The notes under the pieces were generated by a model. It made no database searches, had not been told where the DNA came from, and saw only the letters and a program-made list of their open reading frames with translations. Position numbers and translations under genes: made by a program. A DNA stretch of 64,000 bases. Origin: Planctomycetota bacterium. Lineage in GTDB: Bacteria > Planctomycetota > GCA-2746535. The DNA lies in assembly GCA_002746535.1 (NCBI GenBank), contig NVWA01000080.1:1-64000 (forward strand), given 5' to 3'. Below, in pieces: positions 19,901-29,718 of the stretch (position 1 is its first letter; every line of letters starts with the position of its first letter).

Positions 19901-22900
19901 AGCATCTGGAGTTAAGATTGGGCAGACAGATGCTACGGGAGTAAGTATTGGGGTCAAAGCTTTTGATCCGGAAGGTGGCACTTTGACCTATTTATGGTCA
20001 CTTGATGCAAGCTCTGTAAGTACAGGCGTTACTATCGAGAACAGCTCGTCTGACAAAATTACTGTAAAAACATCAAGTGCTACTGTTGGTGATATTATTT
20101 TAAAAGTTGTTGTTACAGATGAGGCGAATGCTACTGCAACAGATAAGGTAACCGTACGAGTTATCAATTTGCCTCCGACTATATTAGAGTTTAGAGCATC
20201 TCCATCAAGTACAATTGCTGAAAATGACTTGATTACAATAACGTTAGAATCGGAAGATCCAAATGGAGGAATTACAAAGGTTGCTTTTGTTGATTGGGGC
20301 GATGGTAGTGCTGTTGAAATTGTAGATCAAGATGCTTTAAATTTAGCAAACGGAAATAAGAAAACATTGAAAGAAAATTTTAGTTTTACTCACACTTATA
20401 CAAAGGAAGATCAGTATACAGTTAGTATACTGGTTGTAGGACCAGGTGGAAAAGCTGTGATTGTTAAAAAAACTATTTCTGTGATTAAGTCCTATGAAAA
20501 ACCGGTGCTAAAAAATGACGTTTTAATTGTTGATGAAGATAAAATAGGTTCTATTGATTTAATTACTTTATTGACTAATGCTTCTGCAGGTAGTTTGTAT
20601 ACTTTTAGAGTATCTGGTAGACCAGTTAATGGATTTGCTAAAATTGTAAATAATAAATTGGAATTTACACCAATACCAAACTTTAACGGCAGTGATAGTC
20701 TTAAACTAATTGTGAATGATGGTTTTAGTGATTCTGCTGAAAACACTGTCGCTATAACGGTTAAGTCTGTCGCAGATGCACCAGTTCTTCAAGGGACTTT
20801 AATTCAAGCTCAAGTTCCATTAGGGTCATCCTGGACTTTTAATTCTGATAAAGTAACTGACCCAGATGCTAATAGTGTTTTCTCATTTACTGTCAGTGAC
20901 TTTGCTGGATATGGTTCAGTTTCTGCTAGCGGAAGTTCATTGGTATTTAGTGCGACAGGTCCTGATATTTCTCAAGATGCCACATCAAGCTTTAAGTTTA
21001 GTGTTAGTGATGGGGGTTTATCTTCGAATGTCCTAGCGGTTCAAATAACAGTTCTGGCACCTTCTGTAGATATTGTAGTTTCAGATGCCACATTTAGTAC
21101 AGTGCAAGATACCCCAGGGAATTTTGATTTAAGTGCCTTTGTCTCAGGATCTGCAAACCTTACGAATATTACAATTGAGATCCTCAAAACTGAATTTGAC
21201 AACTTGACTACTATTAATGGTAAAATAATCACCTTTACTCCTCCGTTTGGCCAAACGGGTTCTTTCACAACAAGATATTTAGTGAAGAAATTCACAATCA
21301 ATGGCTTTCTTTCTTCGAATATTGCCAATATCACAGTAAATGTGACAGCGCCACCAATTGTTTTAAGCATTACATCTACTCCTCCTTTGTCGGTTGATAG
21401 AGGTGTTGCTTATTCCTATACATTACAAGTTACTAGTGCTGGTAGTTCTGCTGTTAGTTTGACTGCTCCTACATTGCCTACTTGGTTAACATTTGTGGGT
21501 GGGATTTTATCTGGTACTCCTAAAAAAGGGGATATTAGAAGTCATATTGTTCGCTTATCAGCTAGTTCTGGCGGGGTAACCGTACAACAAAATTTTGCTA
21601 TAGTTGTTAACTTAGTTAATGCAGCTCCTGTAATCTCATCAATTTCAAATGTCCCAACTTCTGAAGAAGTAGCCGTAACTGTTACGGTTAATTTTACTGA
21701 TGCAGATGCAGATGATTTAAATCATCTTATTACAGTAACTTCTTCTAAATCTGAAATTGCAGTAGGTACCGTTAGTGGTACTGTTACCGGATCTACTTTT
21801 ACATTAACTCCAGAAACGAATTTTTCTGGAACGGCAACAATTACGGTAAAAGTAAAAGATGCTTTAGGGTCTGAGTCTTTAACGACCTTCCTTTTAACAG
21901 TATCAAATTCAGCTGATGCTCCGGTATTGAGTATACCCCCTAATGTTTTCATTCAAACTAGCGGGAGTGCTTCGGTGGGTATAACTTTTTTCGATCCTGA
22001 TGGGCCAGCTGGCTTAACATGGAATGCATCATCGTCGAATGGATTAATTATCATATCGCCATTGACAGGAACCACATCTGGTGATTTATTATTGATTTCT
22101 CCAGTAGGTGCTTTTACCGGAACGGGTGCTATTAATGTCACTATTTCAGATGGTGGTTTGTCTAATACTTCAACGATGATAGCAAATGTGGGACAATTAA
22201 ATAATGCACCTATCATTACTCTTGGGACATCAAGTGTGAATGGTACAGAAGATATTTTATTAAACTTATCGGGTGAAGTTAGTTTCACTGATGCGGATGC
22301 TACTTCTTCATTATTAAATCTCTATCTTCAAACTGATCATGGGACTTTAACATTACCAGGAACCCCATCGATATCTTTTCTTTCTGGAGACGGGCTTAAT
22401 GATGTGATGATGACCTTGCAAGGGTCGGTAGCTGTTTTAAATAGTGTGATATCCTCTATTAACTTAAACCCAGAGCCTAACTATAATGGTACGGTTAAAG
22501 TTAGAGTAAGTGTAAATGATTTAGGGAATTCTGGTTTAGGTGGTCCTAAAACTGCATTTAAGGAGATTATAGTCAATATTGCCGCCGTAAATGATCCTCC
22601 TTCTTTAGCAACGATTAATAGCTTTACCATGTCTGAAGGTGGTTCTCAAAATGTTACTATTGATGGATCAGATGTTGATATAGGTGATACCTTTACTTGG
22701 GTTGCATCTTCAAGTGTTGCTCAAATCTCATTGTCACCTAGTTCAGGCACTTCTGATACGACCATGACTATTACAGGCGCACCTGGGCATAATGGTACCA
22801 GTACGGTAAATATTACGATTAATGATGGTTCCCTGACGACGGGAATAGGTTTCGCTATTTATGTAACGCCAAATAACCAAATGCCGACGATTGTATTAGG

Positions 22901-25685
22901 GGATCAATTTCCAAACATTACTGAGGACGGTGCATTGTCGATTTATGAGGATATTGCTATTAATGATAGTGATGCAGGGTCGGGCATTTTAGAAGTGCAG
23001 TTGAACACACCTAATGGCAAACTAACCATGAATGGTACCAAGTCGGTTTCATTTCAAGTAGGTGATGGGCAGGATGATTCCTATATGAAGTTTACGGGTA
23101 CATTAACACAGATTGGTGATTCGATACTTGATCTAGGTTATGAGCCCAATCCCGATTTTTATGGAACCGATCCGATATCAATTATAGTTAATGATCAAGG
23201 AAACACGGGGCCGGGTGGTCCGATGGTGACAAGGGCAACTATTTCAGTGAATGTGATTCCAATAAATGACCCGCCAATGATCGATACAGGTAATAATTTC
23301 CGATCAATTTTAGCTGGAAAAACAATGACGATTTCCAGTATTTCTGTAAATGACGCCGATGCTCTAACGGGCATTTTAAATGTTGATATAGAGGTTCGGC
23401 ATGGCTTATTGAGTTTAGGCTCAGTTGCCGGTTTAGCGACTTTTACCGCTAATGGTAGCTCTGCAATTCATATTACAGGAACACTATCAAACTTAAATAA
23501 TGCAATAGCAACGTTATCTTATCAAGCAAATAGCGGCTTTCACGGGGTAGATGCTATGGCGATTTTAGTTGAGGATAATGGCAATACAGGTGGTGGTAAT
23601 GAGTTTGCCAAAAGTGTGATTATTATCCAGATCTCAAATCCAATATTTGTAAATCATGCTGCTGCAGGATCAAATGATGGTACTAGTTGGACAAATGCCT
23701 TTAATAAATTAAGTGATGCTATGGTTGCTACTGGGTCAAGTAATGTGCTTTGGGTCGCTCAAGGTGTCTATAAACCTGGTAATACTCGAAGTAGCTCATT
23801 TCTAATTAATAAGCATATGGAGATTTATGGTGGTTTTAATGGAACAGAGAAATATTTAGATAAGAGTGATCCCGTTGTAAATCTAACCTATCTGAGTGGT
23901 GAAATTCAAGAAGATGGTACAAAAGATAACAATGCTTTTCATGTTGTAAAAGTAGTTTCATCAGGTATGGGAAGCGTGCTAAGTGGATTTATTATAAAAG
24001 AAGGATGTGCTAATGGTGCAGGCGATACGTTAAAAGGCGCAGGTGTATATGTAGTGAATAGTAGTCTTGATCTCGAACGCTGTACGATCATGGAAAATAA
24101 AGCGGGCAATACTGGTGCTGGTGGTGGTGGCGGAGTTTTTAGTCAAAATTCAGAATTATATATATCAGATTGCTTCTTCGTTGATAATACCAGTAAAAAT
24201 AAAGGTGGTGGGTTATTTATTAAGAATGGCTCTGTTGAAATTGAAAATTCTGTTTTCACCGGAAATGCAACTGTCGAAAGTGGCTCTGAGGGAGGTGCGA
24301 TTTATAATGAATCCACGTCTAGTGTTTTGTCTTTTACTACGTTCTATAACAACAACTCAATAGGTTCTGGTGGTGGTTTCTTTAATGGTGCCACTTCATC
24401 GGGTTATAACATCTATGGCTGTATTTTTCATAATAACAGTAGTCAGTTCGGTGATGTAAATAGTCCGGCAACTCCATCAGTATTGAATTGTGTGGTGCAA
24501 GGTGGCTTAAGTGGTGGTGTAAATATCTTAGATGTAAATCCTGGGTTTGCCAACACGAGTGATTTAAATGGTGCTGATGATGTCTTTGGGACGCATGATG
24601 ATGGCTTATTGTTGACGCCAACCTCTAAAGTGAATGGTCTAGTTGATATTATGACATTGCCAAGAGATTTCATTGATATTCTTGGTAGCTCTAGAACTTT
24701 TTATGCTGATATTGGTGCCTATGAATATTATCTAGGTACCAATGCCCCCGTAATCTATGTGGATGCTGGTGCAAGTGGTGGTGATGGTAGCTCTTGGGGC
24801 AATGCTTTTAATGATTTGCACGCTGCTTTGACGGAAGCCGGTACAGGAGGCGTCGCCCGAGAAATATGGGTGAAAAAAGGTAACTATATGCCGCATGCCA
24901 ATAATCGTGGAATAAGTTTTAATCTACCTCCTATGACCTCAATGTTCGGAGGCTTTAATGGGACTGAATCAAAACGTTATGAGAGAAATGTTGAGGCTGA
25001 CACAGTTCAGTTGTCCGGTGAAATTGGAATGCCAGGTTTCCCATATGATAACTCATTTCATGTTGTTAAATTTTTAGGAAATGGTTTGATAGATGGTTTT
25101 ACCATTGGAAATGGTTTTGCAGATGGTACCGGCAATGACAGTAAAGGTGGTGGTATTTATGCTCCTAATGCTAACTCGTATATCCAAAACTGCCAAATAT
25201 TTGATTGTGGTGCTGCCGAAGACGGAGGAGGAGTCTATACATTCTCTAGTTCTTTATTTGAGGTTACGTTTGCTAATTGTTTTTCAGGCAATGATGCTGG
25301 CGGTGCATTTTTGGGTGGCTCTGAGTTAGAGGGGTGTGTTTTTGTCCTTTGTGATGCAGGTAACGATGGTGGCGCCGCTCATTCAGAAGGAGGTCCTTCA
25401 AGAGACATTTCAGAAAGCACTTTCGTTATGTGTTCTGCTTCAGATGAGGGTGGTAGTCTTAAAGTAAATGGCATTGAAATTGAAGGTAATTATTTTATCA
25501 ACAGTAAAGTGGGAGCTTTTGGTGGCGCCATATTTGCCGAGAATTCAACAATAGAACGAAATATCTTTTCTCACTGCTTTGCCGCATCTGGTAATGCCAA
25601 TGCAATTGGAAAAAGTTCCTCTAGTAATCTCATGGATAATATTTTCATAGGTATCCCCGATCCTGTAGCAACTATTGCCGAATAA
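16938..25685 (+). CDS. Giant surface lipoprotein: Ig/cadherin-like repeats plus two beta-helix modules
   Basis: 2915 residues. The signal ends in a lipobox (LVFGC, C18) followed by a Ser/Gly/Asp-rich tether. Carboxypeptidase-regulatory-like (CNA-B type) modules begin near 51, 415, 615 and 794. A PKD/Ig-like module starts near 979, another near 1077. Cadherin-like or 'tandem-95' type modules follow from about 1189 to 2230, with repeated APV.., DADA and TEDG elements and a putative-Ig module near 1472. Two related right-handed beta-helix modules close the protein. They begin near 2235 (IFVNHAAAGSNDGTSW) and 2605 (VIYVDAGASGGDGSSW), and each has the GGFNGTE motif. There is no LPxTG-type or obvious C-terminal sorting signal. 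The design is that of an adhesin or polysaccharide-binding surface protein. Function is inferred from architecture only. Confidence 0.85.
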   Translation: MLKKLLSSLFIAILVFGCGSDGTYSDGSFELANGSSDGSSSGSNDALLKSLSVSGIIIDSTTGNAVSNANVTSGDTTVTSDENGSFLISVDSTTGEVPLDIDANGFSSNQKLIKGVPDDGSYVEVNLKSSELVNFDLISIASSGKKGKDDGLATLNIVRADGVGERELIPGDLKTSDGSLLEPLGAFELILRDGNQAVVSPAPAGFEYTALIEVPTILQDEYRNNIGVGDILVPLWQYSETTGGWSQDENNQFGGVVEVDGVIFFSATVTNVGWFGFFNTIAKLSCIKGLVLDGADKGLANIEVVAEGVDYQGVNSARTDSNGVFSMLMKSGSTVKIFYRYGGVKQEVNIVHLQDYAHDEGSAAANAFCQPTGPKDSADPLYITHPSLSNHLPPSATFESENNTEFPLILRLQPVVVSGKVVDSQGAGIANAKVQTSLGVGIKSSTTGDYSIKFLNLGVDSLKIRASTIISGFVVSDETVVTIAQGSSSASATNLVLDATSIVKYTGTISGPDKLPVSGAIVVIENGQSALTDVNGVYTIFEKNSLLTNGSVAGVNGVLSSSILVKAILRNSNGDDLCIGRSLTGAMIDNSSGKNIATINLQICRSAVPVVAQVEGVVKDSTGALLASVDVIPSIDGILQVAKKTQTDSSGKYKFDVPAESGSKYKLGVLAKFTEFQQTVSTSKTTVVLFESNADDKAFSFDSQWSLASEDNTKANSLGLSEKWLVATNGFSFVILPSGSVSPSNDSGNSLFSLDSKFYDDVNLILNAIDPGVSTTSVVVTFNDLIIERPAQPTLFKGVVKVNGSLRPGVKVKAIGLAAPEITTDDNGGFNISISSGETFTPGFFLGGSRLSTDLISAVSTGGTIDLGTIEATLDVPQPFIISVRVINPNGKPSAKAIAGAGKNFTLQLVVRGVFSAPTVVFSDSLVTEGTKSTSDSEVRITYSYPADKVGFFILKYEIQETTSEKLTGSFFLNVVSENKPPFISDIVASGVKIGQTDATGVSIGVKAFDPEGGTLTYLWSLDASSVSTGVTIENSSSDKITVKTSSATVGDIILKVVVTDEANATATDKVTVRVINLPPTILEFRASPSSTIAENDLITITLESEDPNGGITKVAFVDWGDGSAVEIVDQDALNLANGNKKTLKENFSFTHTYTKEDQYTVSILVVGPGGKAVIVKKTISVIKSYEKPVLKNDVLIVDEDKIGSIDLITLLTNASAGSLYTFRVSGRPVNGFAKIVNNKLEFTPIPNFNGSDSLKLIVNDGFSDSAENTVAITVKSVADAPVLQGTLIQAQVPLGSSWTFNSDKVTDPDANSVFSFTVSDFAGYGSVSASGSSLVFSATGPDISQDATSSFKFSVSDGGLSSNVLAVQITVLAPSVDIVVSDATFSTVQDTPGNFDLSAFVSGSANLTNITIEILKTEFDNLTTINGKIITFTPPFGQTGSFTTRYLVKKFTINGFLSSNIANITVNVTAPPIVLSITSTPPLSVDRGVAYSYTLQVTSAGSSAVSLTAPTLPTWLTFVGGILSGTPKKGDIRSHIVRLSASSGGVTVQQNFAIVVNLVNAAPVISSISNVPTSEEVAVTVTVNFTDADADDLNHLITVTSSKSEIAVGTVSGTVTGSTFTLTPETNFSGTATITVKVKDALGSESLTTFLLTVSNSADAPVLSIPPNVFIQTSGSASVGITFFDPDGPAGLTWNASSSNGLIIISPLTGTTSGDLLLISPVGAFTGTGAINVTISDGGLSNTSTMIANVGQLNNAPIITLGTSSVNGTEDILLNLSGEVSFTDADATSSLLNLYLQTDHGTLTLPGTPSISFLSGDGLNDVMMTLQGSVAVLNSVISSINLNPEPNYNGTVKVRVSVNDLGNSGLGGPKTAFKEIIVNIAAVNDPPSLATINSFTMSEGGSQNVTIDGSDVDIGDTFTWVASSSVAQISLSPSSGTSDTTMTITGAPGHNGTSTVNITINDGSLTTGIGFAIYVTPNNQMPTIVLGDQFPNITEDGALSIYEDIAINDSDAGSGILEVQLNTPNGKLTMNGTKSVSFQVGDGQDDSYMKFTGTLTQIGDSILDLGYEPNPDFYGTDPISIIVNDQGNTGPGGPMVTRATISVNVIPINDPPMIDTGNNFRSILAGKTMTISSISVNDADALTGILNVDIEVRHGLLSLGSVAGLATFTANGSSAIHITGTLSNLNNAIATLSYQANSGFHGVDAMAILVEDNGNTGGGNEFAKSVIIIQISNPIFVNHAAAGSNDGTSWTNAFNKLSDAMVATGSSNVLWVAQGVYKPGNTRSSSFLINKHMEIYGGFNGTEKYLDKSDPVVNLTYLSGEIQEDGTKDNNAFHVVKVVSSGMGSVLSGFIIKEGCANGAGDTLKGAGVYVVNSSLDLERCTIMENKAGNTGAGGGGGVFSQNSELYISDCFFVDNTSKNKGGGLFIKNGSVEIENSVFTGNATVESGSEGGAIYNESTSSVLSFTTFYNNNSIGSGGGFFNGATSSGYNIYGCIFHNNSSQFGDVNSPATPSVLNCVVQGGLSGGVNILDVNPGFANTSDLNGADDVFGTHDDGLLLTPTSKVNGLVDIMTLPRDFIDILGSSRTFYADIGAYEYYLGTNAPVIYVDAGASGGDGSSWGNAFNDLHAALTEAGTGGVAREIWVKKGNYMPHANNRGISFNLPPMTSMFGGFNGTESKRYERNVEADTVQLSGEIGMPGFPYDNSFHVVKFLGNGLIDGFTIGNGFADGTGNDSKGGGIYAPNANSYIQNCQIFDCGAAEDGGGVYTFSSSLFEVTFANCFSGNDAGGAFLGGSELEGCVFVLCDAGNDGGAAHSEGGPSRDISESTFVMCSASDEGGSLKVNGIEIEGNYFINSKVGAFGGAIFAENSTIERNIFSHCFAASGNANAIGKSSSSNLMDNIFIGIPDPVATIAE

Positions 25686-25702
25686 AAAAATATTTTTAAA
25701 TC

Positions 25703-25731
25703 AGCTCTCTGTTATTTAACAGAGAGCTTTT
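25703..25731 (+). terminator. Intrinsic terminator after the giant lipoprotein
   Basis: Perfect eleven-base stem AGCTCTCTGTT (25703-25713) / AACAGAGAGCT (25718-25728), four-base loop, then TTT and a T-rich tail. Confidence 0.92.
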
Positions 25732-25865
25732 CTTGCCTATTGTGGCGTTGATTTTAAAGCGCGATTCTAGTTGTGAAAACCCTTCAAAACACCAAAATGA
25801 ACCTTTTAATTAGTTATTTCGTACTGAAATGGTGATCCTAATTTCTCTTTTGCGAAAGAATAACT

Positions 25866-28800
25866 ATGAATTGGTCTCGTCATGTATTTCTAGTTTTTTT
25901 TATCGGTGCCTTTTCGGGCAATTTACTGGCTTCAGTCAATGATTTAAAATTTGCTACAAAACTATCGAAGACGTATCCTAAAATGGCTCTTAGGTATATG
26001 GAGAGAAACAAGTTGTCATTGATTAATGATGACAGGTCTAAATACAATAAGGTTATGTATAATATTAACTATCAATTGGGTAATTTTTCACCCACCGTAA
26101 AGTTCCGATTAGAATCTTTTTCAAGTGCAAAAGAATATCTTTTCTTATCCAATGTTTCAGCTTTTGAAAAAGCAGATGGTCTCAGACGTTTTGCTAATAT
26201 TTTAGAAATGGATTTGTTGGATTATCGATTAGCACCAGAGATGAAGATTGGGTTGTTAGAAAATATTGATAATTATTATACTAAATCAAGTTTTTATTAT
26301 CATAAAGTTGTATCTCAGTTTGATAAAAGATATGAAGAGGGTTTAGACAATGCCATCAATGGTGGTCGGGTTTTTATGAGATCAAATGAATTTAGGGATT
26401 GGCAAATTAATATTTATCAACCCTTTGCAGAATCTTCAATGCGAGTATTTGAATGTACGATCAATAACTTATGGTTGCAAGATTCTAAAAATTTAAAAGC
26501 GGATTTGTTAATAAATCTTGCTGAAAAAGCGAGTGATGCTGCTTATAAGTTTTTTTCGATGGTTCCGCCGGCATCATTAAATGTTAGTGAAGGGCGTATG
26601 TTCGGATTGTTGGCATTTATAGGCGAAGCTAAAAGTAGAAATGAATATAAAGAAAAATCCTTAGAGTTGTTCAATATGATTCTTGAAAAAAAACCCGTAA
26701 ACCCAGTTGATAGGAAATTGCTTGTTCGCATTAAAAAAGAGGCTGTGCATGGGAAAATAGAATTAGGTTTGATTGTAAATGACATTTCATTGATTGAAAA
26801 AACTTTTTCGGATTATAGGTCAACCTTTAACGAAAATAAATTTGGCTATAAAGATTATCAGATTTATGCAAAAACAATGAAGATGTTTGCGTTAAAGACT
26901 AAGGAAATAAAAAGTGAAATATTAAATCTCAAGATAAACGATTTGAAGTCAAGACTGTTAAAAAAGACAGCCTCTTCACCTTATTGGAAACGAAAAAGTT
27001 ATGATTTAATACTAAGAATTGATTCTATTCTAGGTTTTGAAAGTAAAAATGCTGCTGTGTTATTTCGTTTGGCTAGAGACTATAAACATCAGGAGAATTA
27101 CATAAAAGCGGCTGAATATTTTGCCAAAGCATTTTCTGTTTCATCTAAACGAAAAAGCTCTACAGTGCTAAAAAATTATTATTCATGGGCATTTTGTTAT
27201 TATAAAATGAATAAAAATCAGGAGGGGGTTGATGCCCTTGATCATTGGTTTCAGGGTTTAAGCACACTGTCAAACCCACAAAAGAAAGTTTTGAAAGATA
27301 TAACGCTCAAAGCGATTGAATTGAATTCTATTCTTTCTAAAAGAATTTATTTAAATAATAAGTCAGGTGAAAAGTTAAAGCAATTTGAAGATTCATTGTT
27401 GAGGTTAGCGACCGTAAATCCGGAGAAAGTAATTTTTGAAAAATCGGATTTATATTTTAAGACTGATCAAGTGAAAAAGGCTATAGCTGAGTTAAGTAAG
27501 ATTAAAGATGATTCTGTTAATAGAGATAAAGCATTATTTTTGAAAGGATATATTTATTATAGGCAATTCGATAAAATGAAAAAGGTAGCTGGTAACGATG
27601 AATTTAAATTAGCAGGCAAAAAAACACTTGAAACATTAAGCCTAACAAAAGCCTATTTGGAGGCTATTAGCGGTGTATTATCAAAAAAGAAAATAGCAAA
27701 ACGTTCTAAATGGTTAAGCGATACAAATAGATTTACGGGTTATACCTTATTTAAACTTAATAAGTTAGAAAGCGCAATTGATGTGTTCACCTCTGTTTTA
27801 TTGTCTGCAAAAGAATCGGAGAAACTTTCACTTATTAGAGTTTTATTTAGCAGTTATTCAAAAAAGAATAATGCTAAAGATCTAGACAAGTGTGAAGAAT
27901 TATTTTTGTCAATGAAGACCCATTCCAAAACATCTGCAGAGCAAAAAAAGTTAATGCTATATATGAGAAACGTAGGATTAATGTTTATAAAAAATGGCGA
28001 AACCGAAAAAGGTGTAAAATATTTAGTAGAGTCTTTCGGTAAAAACCATGTTAAAAACTTAGATTTATATATAGCTCAACAGTTTCTGGGAGTGCATAAT
28101 CATAGGGGAGCAAAAGCATATTATTTAAAAGTACTAGAAAATTATGATGACTTGGGATATTCGACTCCGCTAAAAAGGAGTGATTTTCAAAATATACAGG
28201 ATTCATTTGTACTTGATAAAGATTTGAATTTCTTTAAGGATAATTTTGTATTTTTGGCTGTGAATAAAAATAAAAAAGAATCAAGAGATTTGACCAAATT
28301 GAGGAAGAATATGTTTTCACTTTTAAAAGAAACTGAAGATCAATCATGGAATAATTTAAAAAGTCAAAATGTTTGGCATAAAAATATAGAAAATAATAAT
28401 TTTCAAAAACTAGCTTCACGATTGGAATCCTTTTTGAAATATCTGGGAACTATTGATGATCTTTGTTTTTGTAGTATTAAATTAAAAGAGTTTGATGACT
28501 CATTAAAATATTTGAACATTTTGAAGCATTTTTATCCAGGGGTATTAAGTCAGGAGAAGCAATCTGCGAACCTTTTGTTTGAAGCAGCAAAATTTAATTT
28601 AATGAAGGGGAAAATGAAGAAAGGTCTTGCTCAAATGAATCAGGCAAAAGATGAATTCGTTAAGTTAAAGATTCGTCTGAAAAGAAAAAAAGGTACTGAT
28701 TTATATCGTGAAGTAAATGAAAACAGGCTGTTAAGTTATTTATGGATTTATCAGTACACCAAAGATCAAAAAGTCATGAATAAAATTCATTTGGCTTTGA

Positions 28801-29417
28801 GTATTTTATTTTCTGATCAAATTGAATATCGTAAATATGTGTCACTTTTGGATTCACTCTCAAAACAAAATCTTTTGCCAAAAGAATTAAAACCTTTATC
28901 TGATAGAGCTATTAAAATTCAGGCCAATGATTTAAAAAAGCTTGCGAAAAAGAGACATGATGAAAAAATAAAAAAGATTTTAATTTTTGAAGAACTAGCT
29001 CTTCTTAAGCGAAATAATTCTACGATTCTTCTCGATTGTAGTTTTAAAAGTTTAGAGTTTAATGTGATGAATCAAATAGATTTAATCCAATTGAAGAATA
29101 TATTTCGCTTAATTAAACCTACATATAAAGAAGTTTCTGATGTTCCTCTGTACTTAATAATGACTGAAAAGTTTAATGAGCTTTTAATCGATATTGACAT
29201 GAAAAATAAAATACCTAAAAAAGATTTGTTGGGTAATGATATTAATCCAATTCTTATTCAGATGAATAAATTTATATTAAGAAAAGGTCGTGATCGTTCT
29301 GTTGGTCATAACAAAATTATTTTATGGAACCGTCAGATTTTGAAAATATGTTATCCTCTTATTCCGCCATTAAATTTTAAAGTTACTTCTATAAAAAATA
29401 GAGGAGTTTTAAAATAA
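25866..29417 (+). CDS. Exported TPR-like repeat protein, 1183 residues
   Basis: It begins with a signal peptide (MNWSRHVFLVFFIGAFSGNLLA, probable cut at LLA). The rest is almost all helical and Lys-rich, with segments that fit tetratricopeptide repeats: about residues 397-432 (LARDYKHQENYIKAAEYFAKAF), 620-650 and 860-900. No enzymatic motif is visible. It is probably a periplasmic scaffold or adaptor. It follows the giant lipoprotein but a strong terminator separates them, so joint function is not implied by transcription. No clear ribosome binding site precedes the ATG. Specific function unknown. Confidence 0.75.
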   Translation: MNWSRHVFLVFFIGAFSGNLLASVNDLKFATKLSKTYPKMALRYMERNKLSLINDDRSKYNKVMYNINYQLGNFSPTVKFRLESFSSAKEYLFLSNVSAFEKADGLRRFANILEMDLLDYRLAPEMKIGLLENIDNYYTKSSFYYHKVVSQFDKRYEEGLDNAINGGRVFMRSNEFRDWQINIYQPFAESSMRVFECTINNLWLQDSKNLKADLLINLAEKASDAAYKFFSMVPPASLNVSEGRMFGLLAFIGEAKSRNEYKEKSLELFNMILEKKPVNPVDRKLLVRIKKEAVHGKIELGLIVNDISLIEKTFSDYRSTFNENKFGYKDYQIYAKTMKMFALKTKEIKSEILNLKINDLKSRLLKKTASSPYWKRKSYDLILRIDSILGFESKNAAVLFRLARDYKHQENYIKAAEYFAKAFSVSSKRKSSTVLKNYYSWAFCYYKMNKNQEGVDALDHWFQGLSTLSNPQKKVLKDITLKAIELNSILSKRIYLNNKSGEKLKQFEDSLLRLATVNPEKVIFEKSDLYFKTDQVKKAIAELSKIKDDSVNRDKALFLKGYIYYRQFDKMKKVAGNDEFKLAGKKTLETLSLTKAYLEAISGVLSKKKIAKRSKWLSDTNRFTGYTLFKLNKLESAIDVFTSVLLSAKESEKLSLIRVLFSSYSKKNNAKDLDKCEELFLSMKTHSKTSAEQKKLMLYMRNVGLMFIKNGETEKGVKYLVESFGKNHVKNLDLYIAQQFLGVHNHRGAKAYYLKVLENYDDLGYSTPLKRSDFQNIQDSFVLDKDLNFFKDNFVFLAVNKNKKESRDLTKLRKNMFSLLKETEDQSWNNLKSQNVWHKNIENNNFQKLASRLESFLKYLGTIDDLCFCSIKLKEFDDSLKYLNILKHFYPGVLSQEKQSANLLFEAAKFNLMKGKMKKGLAQMNQAKDEFVKLKIRLKRKKGTDLYREVNENRLLSYLWIYQYTKDQKVMNKIHLALSILFSDQIEYRKYVSLLDSLSKQNLLPKELKPLSDRAIKIQANDLKKLAKKRHDEKIKKILIFEELALLKRNNSTILLDCSFKSLEFNVMNQIDLIQLKNIFRLIKPTYKEVSDVPLYLIMTEKFNELLIDIDMKNKIPKKDLLGNDINPILIQMNKFILRKGRDRSVGHNKIILWNRQILKICYPLIPPLNFKVTSIKNRGVLK

Positions 29418-29622
29418 TTCTATAAAAATTTCGACACTCTCATTACTATTATCGACTTTTTTTGGAAAGGGTTTTCCAAATTATTAATGATAGCGTGTTC
29501 TGCCAGATGGTGGTATATATTCTCTTAGTTACTGATTGTTTCTATTCGTAATTAATGATTGTTCAGGATAGTAGAAAATGAATAAATTTGTATCTTTGGA
29601 CACTCAATTGAACCTAAATATA

Positions 29623-29637
29623 TTGTCATTTTGACAA
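29623..29637. promoter_or_regulatory. Inverted repeat, possible operator
   Basis: TTGTCA (29623-29628), three bases, TGACAA (29632-29637); perfect symmetry, 82 bases upstream of the FHA-pseudokinase gene. Operator role is inference. Confidence 0.35.
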
Positions 29638-29659
29638 CTAAATGTTTGAAAGGAAGATA

Positions 29660-29687
29660 AAGGCTGAGATAATAGCCTTCCTTTTTT
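29660..29687 (+). terminator. Hairpin with T6 tail just before the FHA operon
   Basis: Stem AAGGCT (29660-29665) / AGCCTT (29674-29679), then CC and TTTTTT (29682-29687). An outer AAAGG (29649-29653) can pair with CCTTT. It ends 31 bases before the next start codon, so it is either the late terminator of the repeat-protein gene or an attenuator in the operon's leader. Confidence 0.6.
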
Positions 29688-29718
29688 GAAAATTCTCACT
29701 GTAGATTAAATATTTTTT

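Larger units (their letters stand above)
29418..29718. other. 301-base leader region of the FHA signalling operon
   Basis: No coding frame. It contains the perfect inverted repeat TTGTCA-TTT-TGACAA at 29623-29637, which includes a TTGACA hexamer, and a terminator-like hairpin at 29660-29687. No good -10 box lies at a standard distance from the TTGACA. No ribosome binding site is visible before the ATG at 29719. Confidence 0.5.

Noticed and set aside
16938-25685. Internal repeats of the giant gene as a DNA repeat or CRISPR-like array
   Set aside because: The similarity is at protein-module level with varied spacing; there are no regularly spaced identical DNA repeats.
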